In this document: in pieces, positions 1 to 9,038 of the stretch | Position numbering within the stretch: the first letter of the stretch is position 1 | How the letters are laid out: each line of letters opens with the position of its first letter | The notes under the pieces: generated by a model | Told to the model about the DNA's origin: nothing | Databases searched by the model: none | The model's input: only the letters and a program-made list of their open reading frames with translations | From: an uncultured Alteromonadaceae bacterium | Lineage (GTDB): Bacteria > Pseudomonadota > Gammaproteobacteria > Enterobacterales > Alteromonadaceae | Length of the DNA: 64,000 bases | NCBI GenBank assembly: GCA_947501935.1 | Contig: CANMXU010000004.1 | Location: forward strand, 1 to 64,000 | Direction of reading: 5' to 3' | Position numbers and translations under genes: made by a program

Positions 1-3
1 AAA

Positions 4-34
4 AAAATCCAGTGACTTGTGATCACTGGATTTT
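4..34. terminator. Perfect 12-bp hairpin, likely bidirectional terminator
   Basis: Arms at 4-15 and 23-34 are perfectly complementary with a 7-nt loop. A run of A (1-7) precedes and T (31-34) follows, so it could end transcription in either direction. It probably closes a gene lying before the window. Confidence 0.6.
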
Positions 35-108
35 GATCCGATTATTTTAAGAGTCAAGTCTTAACTGATCGGTGTTATCGTTAATACGGGGCTTTTTTAT
101 GTTCACGA

Positions 109-197
109 CTGCATGGATGCGTAGGGTAGAGCGAAGCCGGATGCTAGAGCCGGAGGGGAACGGTATTTTGCAGTGCCGCCGATGGCAAAGAGCGATA
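109..197. repeat. GC-rich island, candidate dispersed intergenic repeat
   Basis: This stretch is clearly richer in G and C than its AT-rich flanks and contains short self-complementary pieces (CCGG around 153-169, TTTGC/GCAAA around 166-190). That pattern suits a dispersed intergenic repeat, but only one copy is seen in this window, so the repeat call is an inference. Confidence 0.3.
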
Positions 198-423
198 TGC
201 TTCTGTTTACTTAATTAACTAGTTTTAATCTAGTTAGTATTCTCTTTATATTGCATATTTAAACACTTAGCGTTACCTTTGCTGTTATATCGTAATCAAT
301 ATTTCTTCTTTTAGTGCTTGTATCGAGTAAAGCCATGATGCTTTTTTTCACTAAACTAGCAAAATTAAGTATTATCAATAATAAGTGCTTTATTCAAAGT
401 GCAGTTGCGGCCGGGAGTTTGTA

Positions 424-3400
424 GTGCTTAATCGTTTATTTTACATGTTAGTCGCTTTAAGCTTTTCCACCTCAATACTCGCGGTAGAATGCTCGGCTGT
501 TTTTCCTGACGGAGTGCAAAATAACAGTAACAGTGGTGATATAACTTTCAATAATGGCGCTAAAGTTGTTAATAGCCCTGATAACATTCTTGCCTCAAAA
601 AACTCGATAATAGACTTATCTGGCGGAGTTAGTTGTGACACCACAACCTGCACCAGTTCTGGCAGTATTGCTTCTGCTGTTAATTATAATAACTTCCCAA
701 ATAGTAATACTGATGTTTTTGTTGATGAGTTCGATTCGCTAACCATCTCACCCGGTAACTATAAAAATATTACTCTATCAACTTTAGCAACGCTTAATGT
801 TGAGCCTGGAGATTACACTTTTAGCGGTTCTATGAACCTCGTATACCTGAGTAAAATTAATATTGTTGGCTCAGGTGTCGTTCGTTTTTTCATCAAAAAT
901 ACGGTGTCGGTGAATACGTTAGCGTCGATTAATGATAATGGAGAGGCGAGCAATTTTTTACTTTATGCCAAAAAGGATATTGATATTTATTCTGGGGGCA
1001 GTGCTACAGCTTTTATTTACAGTGAAAAAGATATTGAGGTTCAAGCATACTCTTCAATAAATGGGGCGATTAGTGGTAAAAATGTTTTGCTTTATAGCCC
1101 CTCAACGGTGACCTTTGATGATAATGTACCTGATTTTGGTGATTATTGTGAAGGGGCTTCCTCTATTGATTTGATTGCTCAGTGGCATTTTGATGAGCTG
1201 TCTTGGGGAGGAAGTGAAAATGAAGTACTAGATTCCTCCGGCAATGATTTACACCTAACCGCTGTTTCGGCGCAAATTGGCACAGTTGACCCAGCAATAA
1301 CAGGAAACCCTGGAACTTGTCATTACGGTCTATTTAACGGTGATGTTAGTTTTATTCAACGCTCTGACAGCACAAACTCATTGCTTGATATTGAAGATAA
1401 TTTAACCGTAACCGCTTGGATTAAATCTAATATTGCCGGCAGCAGCCAGATTAAAACCATTTTATCAAAAGACACCAATTATGAATTTCATTTGGCAGAC
1501 AATAATGAAATTTACTGGTGGTGGAATGGCGACGGCGCGCCAAGGTCAATAACAACAACAGATGCTAATATTTCGCCAAATCAATGGCATCATATTGCTA
1601 TTACCTATACCAGCGAGACTCAAGTACTTTATGTTGATGGTGAAATCAAAGGCACAGCATCTTATGATGGAAGTTTACCGACCAACAATGCGCCGCTGCA
1701 GATAGGTAAAGATATAAATTTTAGCAGTAGGAACTTTGATGGCGCCATTGATGAAGTAAGAATTTATGCTAGCTTTTTAAGTCAAAGCCAAGTGGTTGAT
1801 GTAATGAATGAAACTCACCCGTGTGTTAATTATCTGCCTGATCATTTTGTCATCAGCCATGACGGTTCAGGACTTAACTGCCAGCCAGAATCGATTAATA
1901 TAAAAGCCTGTAGCGATGCAAATTGCGATAACTTGTTTACTGCCAATGTCGACGTTGAATTATCTGTTAATGGCAGTGTTGAACAAACCGTTACAGTTAT
2001 CGGCGGCAGTTCCGATAGTAGTTTTTCATATACTGATGTTGGTACTGCTACATTGAGCCTAGATCAAACCTTTGCATGTGAAAATGGCGCTTCATCAAGC
2101 TGTGATGTGGAGTTTGCAGCGACAGGTTTTCGTTTTTATTCAGATACAGAAACTAATCCTATTCCCACTCAACTATCAGCCAAACCTTCAAATATCGGCT
2201 TTAACGCTAGTACTTTAAAAATTCAAGCAATTAAAACCAATCCTGACTCTGGTGCATGTGAAGCAGTATTAACTGATGCAGTTAATATTGAATTAGCGGC
2301 GACCTGTATAAACCCGACCACTTGTCTTGTTGATAACAATGTTCAATTTAATGAACCCATTACCGATACCAGTACTGAAATTAATACTTTAGATGACGAC
2401 GCTAGTTTGGTTTATACGCCCGTTGCTTTAGATTTTGGTGCTAATACTGATAATGCTGCCGAATTTATTTTTACTTACCCTGAAGCTGGGCAAATGCAAT
2501 TACATGCTAGGTATAATTTACCTGATGTAAATGGTGACCCGTCGGGTAATTACATTGAAGGCAGTAGTAACAATTTTGTGGTACGCCCGCTGGGGTTTCT
2601 TATCGAAGTGCCGGCAAATCCAAATTTTGTTGATGGTACAACTTCAGATGAACGAACACTGTTTGGTGATGTTGATAATATTGGCGTAATAAGGGCAGGA
2701 GAAGCATTCACCCTAAATTTACATGCCAAGCAGTGGGCGGCAGGTGATGATGAAGATAATGACGGTATTGCAGATAGTCATGATGCCGATGATGATGGCA
2801 GGCCCGACGATGATGCTGATGCTGATGGCGATGGTGATTTTGATCAAAATGTTTTAATTGATAATAATAATACCTTAAATTTTGGCAATGAAATTTCGCC
2901 ATTAACTGTTGATATTAGTGTACTTAAATACAAACCTAACTTTTCCAATAAAGGTGATTTAAACAATAGTCAATTAACCGGATTTGTTAATGGCACGGCA
3001 ACACGCGAAGATCTTAGTTATTCCGAAGTCGGCTTAATACATTTGTCGGCGAATATTACGGGTTACAGCTATTTAGGTTCCGACGATATTACAGGTGATT
3101 TAATACATGTTGGTCGCTTTAGTCCTGCTCATTTTTATTTAGAAAAGGTTGATGATGGTATTCTTATTGGTACTTGTGAGTCTACTAATGGGGTTTTACC
3201 TTTCGCTTATGTAGGACAAAAGCTGTTAGATGATACGGACACCGGAGCTATCCGCTATGGTATTAATCCTTCATTTACCATTACCGCACAAAATGCCACA
3301 GGTCAAACAACACAAAATTATCGCGGTAATTTCAACAAATTATCTATTGAAGGGGTATCTAAACTCACTCCATTAACAGACGTTACTGAGACAGGCCTTG

Positions 3401-4131
3401 ACTCAAATAAACTAAAGTTAACCGCTGAACTTAACGATGGTAGCCTTTTAGAAGCTGTAGAGCCTAATGGTGTGCTTACATATCAGTTTTCCGATGACGA
3501 CCATTTTTTTTATAACCATGAAGGAAATTCTGAAGTAGGCGCCTTTTTATCAGATATTAACCTTGAGATAACTTCAGTCATTGATAGTGACGGTGTTGAA
3601 GCAAAAGATGCGAATGATACCGAAGATGAAACTATTTCTGGGGTTTTAACCTTAGACCCTGCTGGTATTGAAATTCGTTTTGGTCGGGCAACTTTAGCCA
3701 ATAGTTTTGGTCCTGAAACCTCAACCTTACCGCAATTATTATCGCTTGAATATCTCGACACTAATGGTAATTATGTTCTCGCTGCTGATGACAGTTGTAC
3801 GCCATATAATAGTAGTAATATTAGTTTTGACTTTACCGGGCAAACCTTAACCGCTGACGATATTGATGCAAACAATATTACCGCAGCTACGGGCAACTTT
3901 GATGATATTAACGATGCCAGTGATGGCCAAACTCGTGCCATTCAATTACCCACCGCTGCTAATCAAGGTTCTGTGCGAGTAATATATAATATAGCCGATT
4001 GGCTAAAGTATGATTGGGCCTATGATGAGGACGGTATAGACGGTGCATTTGACGACAATCCATCAGCAATTGCCTCTTTCGGTATTTATCGTGGTAACGA
4101 CCGTATTATTTATTATCGTGAAGTGAATTAG
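424..4131 (+). CDS. mshQ: MshQ-like MSHA pilus-associated surface protein (LamG + DUF6701)
   Basis: A large secreted protein of about 1235 residues. I chose the GTG at 424 because GGGAG at 413-417 sits 6 nt before it and the product then begins with a short signal peptide (hydrophobic LVALSFSTSILA). An in-frame GTG at 385 is the longer alternative. Domains: an N-terminal beta-rich region (about 25-245), a LamG/concanavalin-like domain (about 250-460, with QWHFDE and IDEVRIY), then a long Cys-containing region ending in GIYRGNDRIIYYREVN, as in DUF6701 proteins of the MshQ family. An Asp-rich, calcium-loop-like segment lies near residues 775-810. Family members sit at the end of mannose-sensitive haemagglutinin pilus operons, commonly next to mreB, as here. 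The exact role in the pilus is not established. No other msh gene is visible upstream. Confidence 0.8.
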   Translation: MLNRLFYMLVALSFSTSILAVECSAVFPDGVQNNSNSGDITFNNGAKVVNSPDNILASKNSIIDLSGGVSCDTTTCTSSGSIASAVNYNNFPNSNTDVFVDEFDSLTISPGNYKNITLSTLATLNVEPGDYTFSGSMNLVYLSKINIVGSGVVRFFIKNTVSVNTLASINDNGEASNFLLYAKKDIDIYSGGSATAFIYSEKDIEVQAYSSINGAISGKNVLLYSPSTVTFDDNVPDFGDYCEGASSIDLIAQWHFDELSWGGSENEVLDSSGNDLHLTAVSAQIGTVDPAITGNPGTCHYGLFNGDVSFIQRSDSTNSLLDIEDNLTVTAWIKSNIAGSSQIKTILSKDTNYEFHLADNNEIYWWWNGDGAPRSITTTDANISPNQWHHIAITYTSETQVLYVDGEIKGTASYDGSLPTNNAPLQIGKDINFSSRNFDGAIDEVRIYASFLSQSQVVDVMNETHPCVNYLPDHFVISHDGSGLNCQPESINIKACSDANCDNLFTANVDVELSVNGSVEQTVTVIGGSSDSSFSYTDVGTATLSLDQTFACENGASSSCDVEFAATGFRFYSDTETNPIPTQLSAKPSNIGFNASTLKIQAIKTNPDSGACEAVLTDAVNIELAATCINPTTCLVDNNVQFNEPITDTSTEINTLDDDASLVYTPVALDFGANTDNAAEFIFTYPEAGQMQLHARYNLPDVNGDPSGNYIEGSSNNFVVRPLGFLIEVPANPNFVDGTTSDERTLFGDVDNIGVIRAGEAFTLNLHAKQWAAGDDEDNDGIADSHDADDDGRPDDDADADGDGDFDQNVLIDNNNTLNFGNEISPLTVDISVLKYKPNFSNKGDLNNSQLTGFVNGTATREDLSYSEVGLIHLSANITGYSYLGSDDITGDLIHVGRFSPAHFYLEKVDDGILIGTCESTNGVLPFAYVGQKLLDDTDTGAIRYGINPSFTITAQNATGQTTQNYRGNFNKLSIEGVSKLTPLTDVTETGLDSNKLKLTAELNDGSLLEAVEPNGVLTYQFSDDDHFFYNHEGNSEVGAFLSDINLEITSVIDSDGVEAKDANDTEDETISGVLTLDPAGIEIRFGRATLANSFGPETSTLPQLLSLEYLDTNGNYVLAADDSCTPYNSSNISFDFTGQTLTADDIDANNITAATGNFDDINDASDGQTRAIQLPTAANQGSVRVIYNIADWLKYDWAYDEDGIDGAFDDNPSAIASFGIYRGNDRIIYYREVN

Positions 4132-4156
4132 TGAGTGTTAAACGCTCACTTTTTTA
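4131..4156 (+). terminator. Terminator after mshQ
   Basis: GTGAGTG pairs with CGCTCAC (one G-T pair) around a TTAAA loop, followed by a run of six or seven T. It begins on the last base of the mshQ stop codon and separates mshQ from mreB. Confidence 0.75.
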
Positions 4157-4191
4157 TAAACCGTATAAAAACACAACTTTCCTGCATTTTT

Positions 4192-4220
4192 TTGCATTTG
4201 GTACAACACATCTGTTAAAT
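4192..4220 (+). promoter_or_regulatory. Candidate mreB promoter
   Basis: TTGCAT at 4192-4197 and TTAAAT at 4215-4220 are 17 bp apart, giving a weak sigma-70-like match about 130 bp before mreB and after the mshQ terminator. The match is poor and other positions are possible. Confidence 0.25.
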
Positions 4221-4289
4221 ACTGCGTTATGATGTGCGACATTAAAATACAACTCTTTTCGGATAAAATTAAAGAATGAGTGGTATTGA

Positions 4290-5393
<1,104 letters not shown>

Positions 5394-5435
5394 AGCCTTT
5401 ATTTATTCTTTGCAATTTAGTTCAGTTACTGCGTT

Positions 5436-5473
5436 AAAAGTACTTATTGGCTAGCGTCAACTCCGTACTTTTT
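5436..5473 (+). terminator. Hairpin with T run between mreB and mreC (possible attenuator)
   Basis: AAAAGTAC (5436-5443) pairs with GTACTTTT (5465-5472) across a 21-nt loop and ends in Ts. A partial terminator here would give separate dosage of mreB and mreCD. The long loop makes it weaker than a typical intrinsic terminator. Confidence 0.4.
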
Positions 5474-5531
5474 CCTTGTATTTGAACTAAATTTCTGCGA
5501 ATAAATTAGAGCTTAATAATAAGGGAAATAG

Positions 5532-5573
5532 ATTAACGTAACTCGTAACTAGAAGTTCGCAATTCGTAACTGG
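5532..5573. repeat. 7-bp tandem repeat array upstream of mreC
   Basis: Five consecutive heptamers at 5539-5573 read TAACTCG, TAACTAG, AAGTTCG, CAATTCG and TAACTGG, with a partial unit before them. The array ends 7 nt before the mreC start. Similar period-7 arrays occur at 15361, 35424 and 48529. Confidence 0.55.
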
Positions 5574-5580
5574 TTTATTA

Positions 5581-6471
5581 ATGAATCCAATATTTAAACA
5601 TGGACCTTCTGCACAGCACCGACTCGTTTTGGTGCTGTTTTGTTCTATATTATTGATTTTTTTTGATCACAAACTTGCCAGCTTCGACACTGTTCGCGGT
5701 TATTTACAATCGTTTGTTAGTCCCTTGCAATATTTAGCGACCGCGCCAAAACAAATGGTCACCTGGGCTGCTGAAAACTTCGCTACCCGTGAGCAATTAA
5801 TTTCTGAAAACCAGCATTACCAACAGCAAGCCTTAAATTATCAAGAACGCCTAATGGCCTTTGAAATTGTCAAAAAAGAAAATGATCGCCTGCGCTCTTT
5901 ACTTGCATCGCCACTACGCGCTGAAATGAAAAAAATGGTTGCTGAAATTCTATCGGTAAATAGCGACCCTTACGGACATCAAATAGTGATTAACCGCGGT
6001 GCTAGCGACGGTGTTTACGAAGGGCAACCGGTACTTGACGACCAAGGTATTGTTGGTCAAATACTGCATGTGGGTACTACCAGTAGCCGTGTAATTTTAA
6101 TTACTGATGTAAGTCATGCCGTACCAGTACGCATTAGCCGCAATGGTGTGCGTTTAGTGGCGAGCGGCACCGGCCAAATTGATCGTTTAACCTTAAACCA
6201 TGTTCCGCACAGTACCGATATTCAAACCGGCGATTTATTAGTAACCTCAGGTTTAGGCGGTAAATATCCTGAAGGTTATCCGCTAGCGCGCGTTACTACC
6301 GTTACGCAAAATGAAGCCCGGTCTTTTGCCAAAGTATTCAGCGAGCCAGTAGCGGCCATTGACCGAATTCGCTATTTGTTATTATTATGGCCGGAAAAAA
6401 CTGAGAGTTTGTTCTCGCCAATTTCCCCTAAAAAAACCAAGCAGCCGGAGAGTAAAAATGTTCGCTCATAG
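5581..6471 (+). CDS. mreC: Rod shape-determining protein MreC
   Basis: A 296-residue bitopic inner-membrane protein linking MreB filaments to the periplasmic elongation complex (PBP2/RodA). It has a short cytoplasmic N-terminus, one membrane segment (about 14-30, VLVLFCSILLIFF), a coiled-coil stretch (about 68-110) and the periplasmic beta-barrel core with NRGASDGVYEGQPVLDDQGIVGQ, typical of the family. Length is slightly under that of E. coli MreC. No good Shine-Dalgarno site is visible before the ATG; a heptamer repeat array occupies that position. The 3' end overlaps mreD by 14 bp. Confidence 0.96.
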   Translation: MNPIFKHGPSAQHRLVLVLFCSILLIFFDHKLASFDTVRGYLQSFVSPLQYLATAPKQMVTWAAENFATREQLISENQHYQQQALNYQERLMAFEIVKKENDRLRSLLASPLRAEMKKMVAEILSVNSDPYGHQIVINRGASDGVYEGQPVLDDQGIVGQILHVGTTSSRVILITDVSHAVPVRISRNGVRLVASGTGQIDRLTLNHVPHSTDIQTGDLLVTSGLGGKYPEGYPLARVTTVTQNEARSFAKVFSEPVAAIDRIRYLLLLWPEKTESLFSPISPKKTKQPESKNVRS

Positions 6472-6937
6472 TGGCATTATTCTTGTTCTTACCTTATTGC
6501 TTGCGCTTATCGCTAATATTATGCCATTGCCGCTAAGCATTGACGCATTTCGCCCAGATTGGGTGTTAGTGGTATTGCTATATTGGGTTATCGCTTTGCC
6601 GCTGCGAGTAAATATTATCACCGCGTGGGTAATGGGTTTGCTACTTGATGTACTGTTAGGCTCAATTCTTGGGGTGCATGCTGCTGCTATGGCGATAACT
6701 GTGTATATAGCGGTAGTTAATTATCAAAAAATTCGTAACTTTTCTTTATGGCAACAGTCGCTGATTATGGGGATATTAGCTGCGCTTTATCACCTCATTA
6801 TTTTTTGGTTACAACGCTTTTTATCAGACGTAGTCTTTTTACCAAGTTATTTGTACCCAGTATTAACTAGCATTATTTTATGGCCTTGGGCGTTCTTATT
6901 GTTACGTAAAATTCGCCGTCAGTTTAAAATTCAGTAA
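6458..6937 (+). CDS. mreD: Rod shape-determining protein MreD
   Basis: A 159-residue multi-pass inner-membrane protein of the elongasome that partners MreC. The sequence is almost entirely hydrophobic, with about five membrane segments and the family pattern FRPDWVLVVLLYWVIALP followed by VMGLLLDVLLG. I chose the ATG at 6458, preceded by GGAG at 6447-6450, over an in-frame start at 6359 that lies well inside mreC. It overlaps the end of mreC by 14 bp, which suggests translational coupling, and maf follows closely. Confidence 0.95.
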   Translation: MFAHSGIILVLTLLLALIANIMPLPLSIDAFRPDWVLVVLLYWVIALPLRVNIITAWVMGLLLDVLLGSILGVHAAAMAITVYIAVVNYQKIRNFSLWQQSLIMGILAALYHLIIFWLQRFLSDVVFLPSYLYPVLTSIILWPWAFLLLRKIRRQFKIQ

Positions 6938-6966
6938 GATGAATTCAATTGTATGAACTCAATAAT

Positions 6967-7566
6967 ATGCCTCATTCTTTAATTCTTGCCTCGAAATCAC
7001 CTAGAAGGCAGCAGCTTTTAGCGCAACTAGGTTATACTTTTACCTGTCAGTCGGCTGATATTGACGAGTCAGTAAAAGCAGGTGAACAGCCTGAAAATTA
7101 TGTACGCCGTTTAGCTATTGCCAAGGCGCAAGTTATTGCCACTAGGCAGCCTAATGCGGTGGTTTTAGGCTCAGATACTTCGGTGGTTATTAACAACGAA
7201 ATACTTGGTAAGCCAGGCTCAGAGCAAGAATGCTTGATTATGCTAAAGAAGCTTTCAGGTACAAAACACCAAGTATTAACCAGTATTGCTTTGGTGCATC
7301 AAGATAAAGTTATTAGTGAAGTGGTTACCACAGAAGTTTTTTTTAAAAGCTTAACCGAGCAAGAAATTAAACGTTATTGGCAAACAAAAGAGCCGCAAGA
7401 TAAAGCCGGTGCTTATGGTATTCAAGGTATTGGTGCTCAGTTTGTTGAAAAAATTCAAGGATGCTATTTTGCGGTTGTTGGTTTGCCGCTGTACCAAACT
7501 GCGCAATTGCTTGCCAAGTTTGGTTTACCTACGCCTCTACAGAAAAATGAAAAGGATACGCTATGA
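6967..7566 (+). CDS. maf: Maf family nucleotide pyrophosphatase (YhdE type, dTTP/UTP)
   Basis: A house-cleaning nucleotide pyrophosphatase that hydrolyses dTTP, UTP and modified relatives to monophosphates. It shows the Maf motifs LASKSPRRQQLL at the N-terminus, VVLGSDTSVV (metal-binding Asp), LSGTKHQV and DKAGAYGIQGIG. It is close to E. coli YhdE, which also lies between mreD and rng. The ATG at 6967 matches the family start; a TTG at 6949 would add six residues. Neither has a strong ribosome-binding site, so the start is uncertain. The stop overlaps the rng start (ATGA). Confidence 0.93.
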   Translation: MPHSLILASKSPRRQQLLAQLGYTFTCQSADIDESVKAGEQPENYVRRLAIAKAQVIATRQPNAVVLGSDTSVVINNEILGKPGSEQECLIMLKKLSGTKHQVLTSIALVHQDKVISEVVTTEVFFKSLTEQEIKRYWQTKEPQDKAGAYGIQGIGAQFVEKIQGCYFAVVGLPLYQTAQLLAKFGLPTPLQKNEKDTL

Positions 7567-9032
7567 GCGGTGAATTACTGATTAATGTAACTCCAAGTGA
7601 AACACGGGTTGCCTTAATCGAAAATGGCTCTTTACAAGAAGTACACGTAGAGCGTGAAACTAAACGTGGCTTAGTTAGTAATATTTATTTAGGAAAAGTT
7701 ATTCGAGTTCTGCCGGGAATGCAGGCAGCGTTTGTTGATATTGGCCTTGAAAAAGCCGCTTTTTTACATGCCTCAGATATTCGTTCAAAATTAATTACCA
7801 ACCAAGAAGAAACTAGTAAACCTGAACAAACTCCTGATATTCGTACTTTAGTACACGACGGACAAAACTTAATGGTGCAAGTTGTTAAAGATCCATTAGG
7901 TACCAAAGGCGCGCGTTTAACAACCGAGATAACTATTGCTTCTCGATATTTGGTATTAATGCCAAATGCTAGCCATGCTGGTATTTCACAACGTATTGAA
8001 GATCATAATGAACGTAATCGCTTAAAAGATATTGTTTCGCCTTTTTGTGATGATAGTCATGGCTTTATTGTGCGCACGGCTGCTGAAGGTGCGGGGAAAA
8101 AAGCCTTAGAACACGACGCCGAATTTTTACGCCGTGTATGGCATAAAGTGCAAGAGCGGAAACAGCGTAAGCAAGTTGATAGTGCCCTTTATCAAGATTT
8201 ATCATTAGCGTTTCGTATTATTCGCGACTTTGTTGGTACGTCATTAGAGCGTATTCGCATTGACTCTAAGCTAACCTTTGACCAGTTGGTGGAATTTACC
8301 GCTGAGTTTGTGCCTGAATTAACGCCAAAATTAGAATACTACCCAGGTGAGCGTCCTATTTTTGATTTGTTCGATGTTGAGCAAGAAATTCAACGCGCCT
8401 TGCATCGCCGAATCGACTTAAAGTCTGGTGGTTATTTAATTATTGATCAAACCGAAGCCATGACTACGGTTGATATTAATACCGGCGCGTTTGTTGGCCA
8501 TCGAAATTTAGAAGAAACTATCTTCAATACCAACATTGAAGCGACCCAAGCCATTGCTCGACAATTACGCTTACGTAATTTAGGTGGTATTATCATTGTT
8601 GACTTTATCGATATGACCAGTGCCGATCACAAAAAGCGGGTTTTACATAGCTTAGATATCGCCATGGATAAAGATAATGTTAAATACAGCTTAAGTAATT
8701 TTTCAGCTTTAGGCTTAGTTGAAATGACCCGTAAAAGAACCCGAGAAAGCCTTGAGCACATATTATGTGACGGCTGTCCGGTGTGTACAGGACGTGGTTA
8801 TTTAAAAACCGTTGAAACCGTGTGTTTTGAAATTATGCGCGAGATTGTGCGGGTAAATCGCGCTTACGACGCAGATAAATTTATTGTTTATACATCGTCT
8901 GCGGTCAGCGAGTCGCTAATAAACGACGAATATCACAACTTAGCTGAGCTAGAAGTATTTATCGGCAAACAAATTAAAGTACAAACTGAGCCTATGTATA
9001 ATCAAGAACAGTTTGACGTAGTAATGATGTAG
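7563..9032 (+). CDS. rng: Ribonuclease G
   Basis: A 489-residue endoribonuclease of the RNase E/G family, acting in 16S rRNA 5'-end maturation and mRNA decay. It has the N-terminal S1-like RNA-binding region (about 38-128, GLVSNIYLGKV), the catalytic pair Asp304 (TTVDINTG) and Asp347 (IIIVDFIDM), and the zinc-link motif CPVCTGRG (Cys405, Cys408). It lacks the long C-terminal scaffold of RNase E, and its length suits RNase G. AAGGA lies just upstream of the ATG, which overlaps the maf stop by four bases. The maf-rng-yhdP order matches E. coli. Confidence 0.97.
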   Translation: MSGELLINVTPSETRVALIENGSLQEVHVERETKRGLVSNIYLGKVIRVLPGMQAAFVDIGLEKAAFLHASDIRSKLITNQEETSKPEQTPDIRTLVHDGQNLMVQVVKDPLGTKGARLTTEITIASRYLVLMPNASHAGISQRIEDHNERNRLKDIVSPFCDDSHGFIVRTAAEGAGKKALEHDAEFLRRVWHKVQERKQRKQVDSALYQDLSLAFRIIRDFVGTSLERIRIDSKLTFDQLVEFTAEFVPELTPKLEYYPGERPIFDLFDVEQEIQRALHRRIDLKSGGYLIIDQTEAMTTVDINTGAFVGHRNLEETIFNTNIEATQAIARQLRLRNLGGIIIVDFIDMTSADHKKRVLHSLDIAMDKDNVKYSLSNFSALGLVEMTRKRTRESLEHILCDGCPVCTGRGYLKTVETVCFEIMREIVRVNRAYDADKFIVYTSSAVSESLINDEYHNLAELEVFIGKQIKVQTEPMYNQEQFDVVMM

Positions 9033-9038
9033 AACGAG

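Larger units (their letters stand above)
1..423. other. Non-coding leader upstream of mshQ
   Basis: No convincing gene. Besides the hairpin at 4-34 there is a second compound inverted repeat at 38-72 (CCGAT/ATCGG outside, TTAAGA/TCTTAA inside), a GC-rich island at about 109-197, and AT-rich sequence from about 200 to 400 that should hold the mshQ promoter. An ORF of about 39 codons from 99 runs through the GC-rich island and looks accidental. Confidence 0.5.

Noticed and set aside
99..218. Arg-rich frame of about 39 codons in the GC-rich leader
   Set aside because: It runs through a repeat-like island, has no clear ribosome site, and looks like an accidental reading of that element.
2708..2902. 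His-rich reverse frame (64 codons) in mshQ
   Set aside because: The His repeats come from the opposite strand of the Asp-rich GAT repeats and are not a metal-binding protein.
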